The notes below the pieces were generated by a model. That model saw only the letters and a program-made list of their open reading frames with translations. It had not been told where the DNA came from and did not search any database. DNA of 64,000 bases from Paraburkholderia phenoliruptrix. Its GTDB lineage: Bacteria > Pseudomonadota > Gammaproteobacteria > Burkholderiales > Burkholderiaceae. Each line of letters opens with the position of its first letter. Positions within the stretch are counted from its first letter, which is position 1. Shown piece by piece: positions 62,390-64,000 of this stretch. Position numbers and translations under genes: made by a program. The stretch lies in the NCBI RefSeq assembly GCF_902859825.1, contig NZ_CADIKB010000001.1, forward strand, positions 496,001-560,000, given 5' to 3'.

Positions 62390-63406
62390 TTACGCTGGGT
62401 TATCCGACAGTATCGGTAAAGGAGGCCGGTTCGACAGGAATGCATCGGGCACGAGTTTTCCCCACTCGTAGTCGATTCTGTCCGGCGTGAAAGGCAGTAC
62501 TCCGGCGCCCGGCGTAAAAGTCAGCTCGCCGAAATAGATCTGGTTATCCGGCGCGTACAGGTCCACGCGCACATAGTCGAAGTCCGCGCACAGTTTTCTT
62601 GCGGCGGAAAGAATGGCATCCAGATTGGCGGGGCGCGGCGCGGGCTCAGGGCTCGGTTTATAAGCGCCAATGGCCATGTCGAGATGGTTCCAGTCGGCGT
62701 CGTAGATGTCGCCGCGCGTGTTCGAGCCGAACCGGTCGGAGATTACGAGAATGTAGATGTGCGGTCTTCCGCTTCGTCCGCCAAAGCAGTGCAGTTTGTA
62801 GTCGGCGGGAATCCGGCCGCTCTGGTCCAGCAACAGTTGCTCGAAGAAAATGCGCGGCTTGATCTGGCGGTAATGCTTTTCGCGCGCGATCTTGTAGAAG
62901 TCCAGTGTGAGCCAGTGATTGGCGAGTTCTCGTAGTTGTTCGAACGAGCGCGCGGATTTGTCCCTTACCACTTCCACATAGGTGCTGCCGTGATTCGCCT
63001 TCATCACGAACGAGTTCGGCAACGCGTCGAATACTTCTTTCGTGAAAACGTCCGGCGCGGCGAGCAGCGGAATCACATGCTGTTCGCCCAGCTTGCTCGC
63101 GACATAGCCTCTTACTGCGATTTTGTCCGTCAGCTCCGCGAACCACGGGTCCGGCCGCAGGTTTTTCTGCAAGATTTTCTCGTTGAACGTGGTGGGGCGA
63201 AACAGGTTGGGATAGCGGCCAATCTCCTTGTGATGCAGCAGTGCCAGGAACACGGGCGCCGGCAGCAGCGATTTGGCGGCCTCTTTGACCTTTCGGAGAG
63301 TCGATTGTCGGCGCACTGGAGCAGTACTTTCCGACAATTGTGCTTCTTGCAGCGGCACCGGCGTGCCGGCTTCACCCGGAAATTGCACTGAGTTGGTCGT
63401 CGTCAT
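62390..63406 (-). CDS. TupA-like ATP-grasp protein
   Basis: 338 residues. RPTTFNEKILQKNLRPDPWFAELTDKIAVRGYVASKLGEQHVIPLL and FVMKANHGSTYVEVVRDK match the TupA-like ATP-grasp family; YKLHCFGGRSGRPHIYILV and VDLYAPDNQIYFGELTFTPGAG follow. Members add amino acids or peptides in capsular or teichuronopeptide-type polymers. Neighbouring glycosyltransferase and acyltransferase genes support a surface-polymer role. The first 40 residues are unstructured. Confidence 0.88.
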   Translation of the reverse strand: MTTTNSVQFPGEAGTPVPLQEAQLSESTAPVRRQSTLRKVKEAAKSLLPAPVFLALLHHKEIGRYPNLFRPTTFNEKILQKNLRPDPWFAELTDKIAVRGYVASKLGEQHVIPLLAAPDVFTKEVFDALPNSFVMKANHGSTYVEVVRDKSARSFEQLRELANHWLTLDFYKIAREKHYRQIKPRIFFEQLLLDQSGRIPADYKLHCFGGRSGRPHIYILVISDRFGSNTRGDIYDADWNHLDMAIGAYKPSPEPAPRPANLDAILSAARKLCADFDYVRVDLYAPDNQIYFGELTFTPGAGVLPFTPDRIDYEWGKLVPDAFLSNRPPLPILSDNPA

Positions 63407-63687
63407 TTTTCGAATCCCGTAAGTTGTTCGCTACATTCGGGGCCCGGCCAGGCTTCCCGATGTATCACGATGCGAGGTTAACTCACGGAATGCTGCGCAA
63501 TTGGCGGCGTCGCTAAACGAAGGTATTTTGGCCCAATCCCATGAAGGCGGCCGTTTTTTTGGGGGGAGGTTTTTTTGCGCCGGCTATTCGCCGCGCATCG
63601 CGACACGTACGGATAGAAAGGAAGTGGCTGGAGAGAACAGTGCAAAGCGCCTAATTCGCGAGCGATTTCACTTCGCCGTTCGTGGAT
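63407..63687. other. Spacer with T7-G6 / T7 homopolymer tract
   Basis: 281 bases without a supported gene. The striking feature is T7-G6-A-G2-T7 at 63554-63576, unusual in this GC-rich mixed-sequence DNA. It sits between the receiver-domain gene end and the TupA-like start and may be part of the latter's promoter or a slippage-prone tract. No clear terminator for the receiver gene was found. Confidence 0.35.
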
Positions 63688-64000
63688 CTATGCGCTTTCA
63701 TGTGAAGCGTCGAATGAGGCGCCGTCGATGATTTCAAGCAGCTCAGCGGGCCTGACTGGTTTGACGAAGTGATGGTCGAAGCCTGCCGCGCGGCTGCGGT
63801 CGCGGTCGCCCTGCTGACCGTAGCCGGTCAGCGCGACGAATACGCATTGCCGGTTGCCGGAGCGTGCCCGCAATTGCCGCGCGAGTTCATAGCCGTCCAT
63901 CACGGGCAGGCCGATATCGAGCACCGAAACCGCGGGCATGAAGGCGCTCGCCTCGGCCAGCGCGGCAGCGGGATCGTAAACGGTCATTACCGAGTGGCCG
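63688..64000 (-). CDS. Receiver domain, C-terminus of a two-component protein (5' end outside window)
   Basis: 104 codons are visible, entering from the right edge. VSVLDIGLPVMDGYELARQLR contains the phospho-acceptor Asp, CVFVALTGYGQQGDRDRSRAAGFDHHFVKPV contains the switch Thr and conserved Lys. No output domain follows, which fits the terminal receiver of a hybrid histidine kinase or a single-domain regulator. An internal ATG at 63987 is not treated as the start because the frame is open upstream. Confidence 0.85.
   Translation of the reverse strand, partial: GHSVMTVYDPAAALAEASAFMPAVSVLDIGLPVMDGYELARQLRARSGNRQCVFVALTGYGQQGDRDRSRAAGFDHHFVKPVRPAELLEIIDGASFDASHESA

Overview
The window is GC-rich, densely coding DNA of a methylotrophic betaproteobacterium, most likely Burkholderiaceae (Burkholderia/Paraburkholderia type). 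This rests on three things: codon-biased GC-rich genes with long antisense open frames, red-type form I RuBisCO with CbbX, and a DmrB-type dihydromethanopterin reductase, which I recall being characterised from Burkholderia xenovorans. No database was searched; genus is an inference.

About 52 kb (1-52.8 kb) is a nearly complete methanol-to-CO2-to-biomass island. (i) 1-13.5 kb: a TonB receptor, a histidine kinase, and a tightly overlapping leftward 11-gene run fhcB-A-D-C, cytochrome b561, S33 peptidase, pqqB-C-D-E and a NarL/LuxR response regulator. (ii) 13.8-19.3 kb: methanofuran-type cofactor genes (HisA-like, mfnD, mfnF, mfnE, mfnB, DUF447-like) plus a detached 24-codon pqqA at 19190-19264. 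(iii) 19.7-28.1 kb: a Calvin-Benson operon cbbLSXFPTA. (iv) 28.2-41.8 kb: H4MPT biosynthesis and C1 transfer (dihydropteroate-synthase-like, dmrB, a sigma-54 activator, folB-like, a small secreted protein, fae, CitG-like, RimK-like, mch, ATP-grasp, mtdB, mptG, pterin dehydratase). (v) 42.3-52.9 kb: a rightward operon xoxF-xoxG-xoxJ, an unknown periplasmic protein, a cbbR-type LysR gene and mxaRSACKL.

Read together: lanthanide-dependent XoxF oxidises methanol with PQQ and passes electrons to XoxG; Fae, MtdB, Mch and the Fhc complex take formaldehyde to formate on H4MPT and methanofuran; CO2 from formate (formate dehydrogenase is not in this window) would be fixed by the cbb operon. Regulatory genes are interleaved with the pathways they probably control: the response regulator in the pqq operon, cbbR in the xox/mxa operon, and the sigma-54 activator in the H4MPT cluster.

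The right 11 kb is different: a D-arginine/D-amino-acid type module (dauR, dauB-like, a binding protein, a DadA/DauA-like oxidase) with strong palindromes in its divergent promoter, an ATP adenylyltransferase, a LysR regulator with a divergent alpha/beta hydrolase, three surface-polysaccharide genes, and the end of a receiver-domain protein. The mxaL/dauR junction near 52.75 kb looks like the island edge. No rRNA, tRNA, CRISPR array, transposase or replication origin was recognised.
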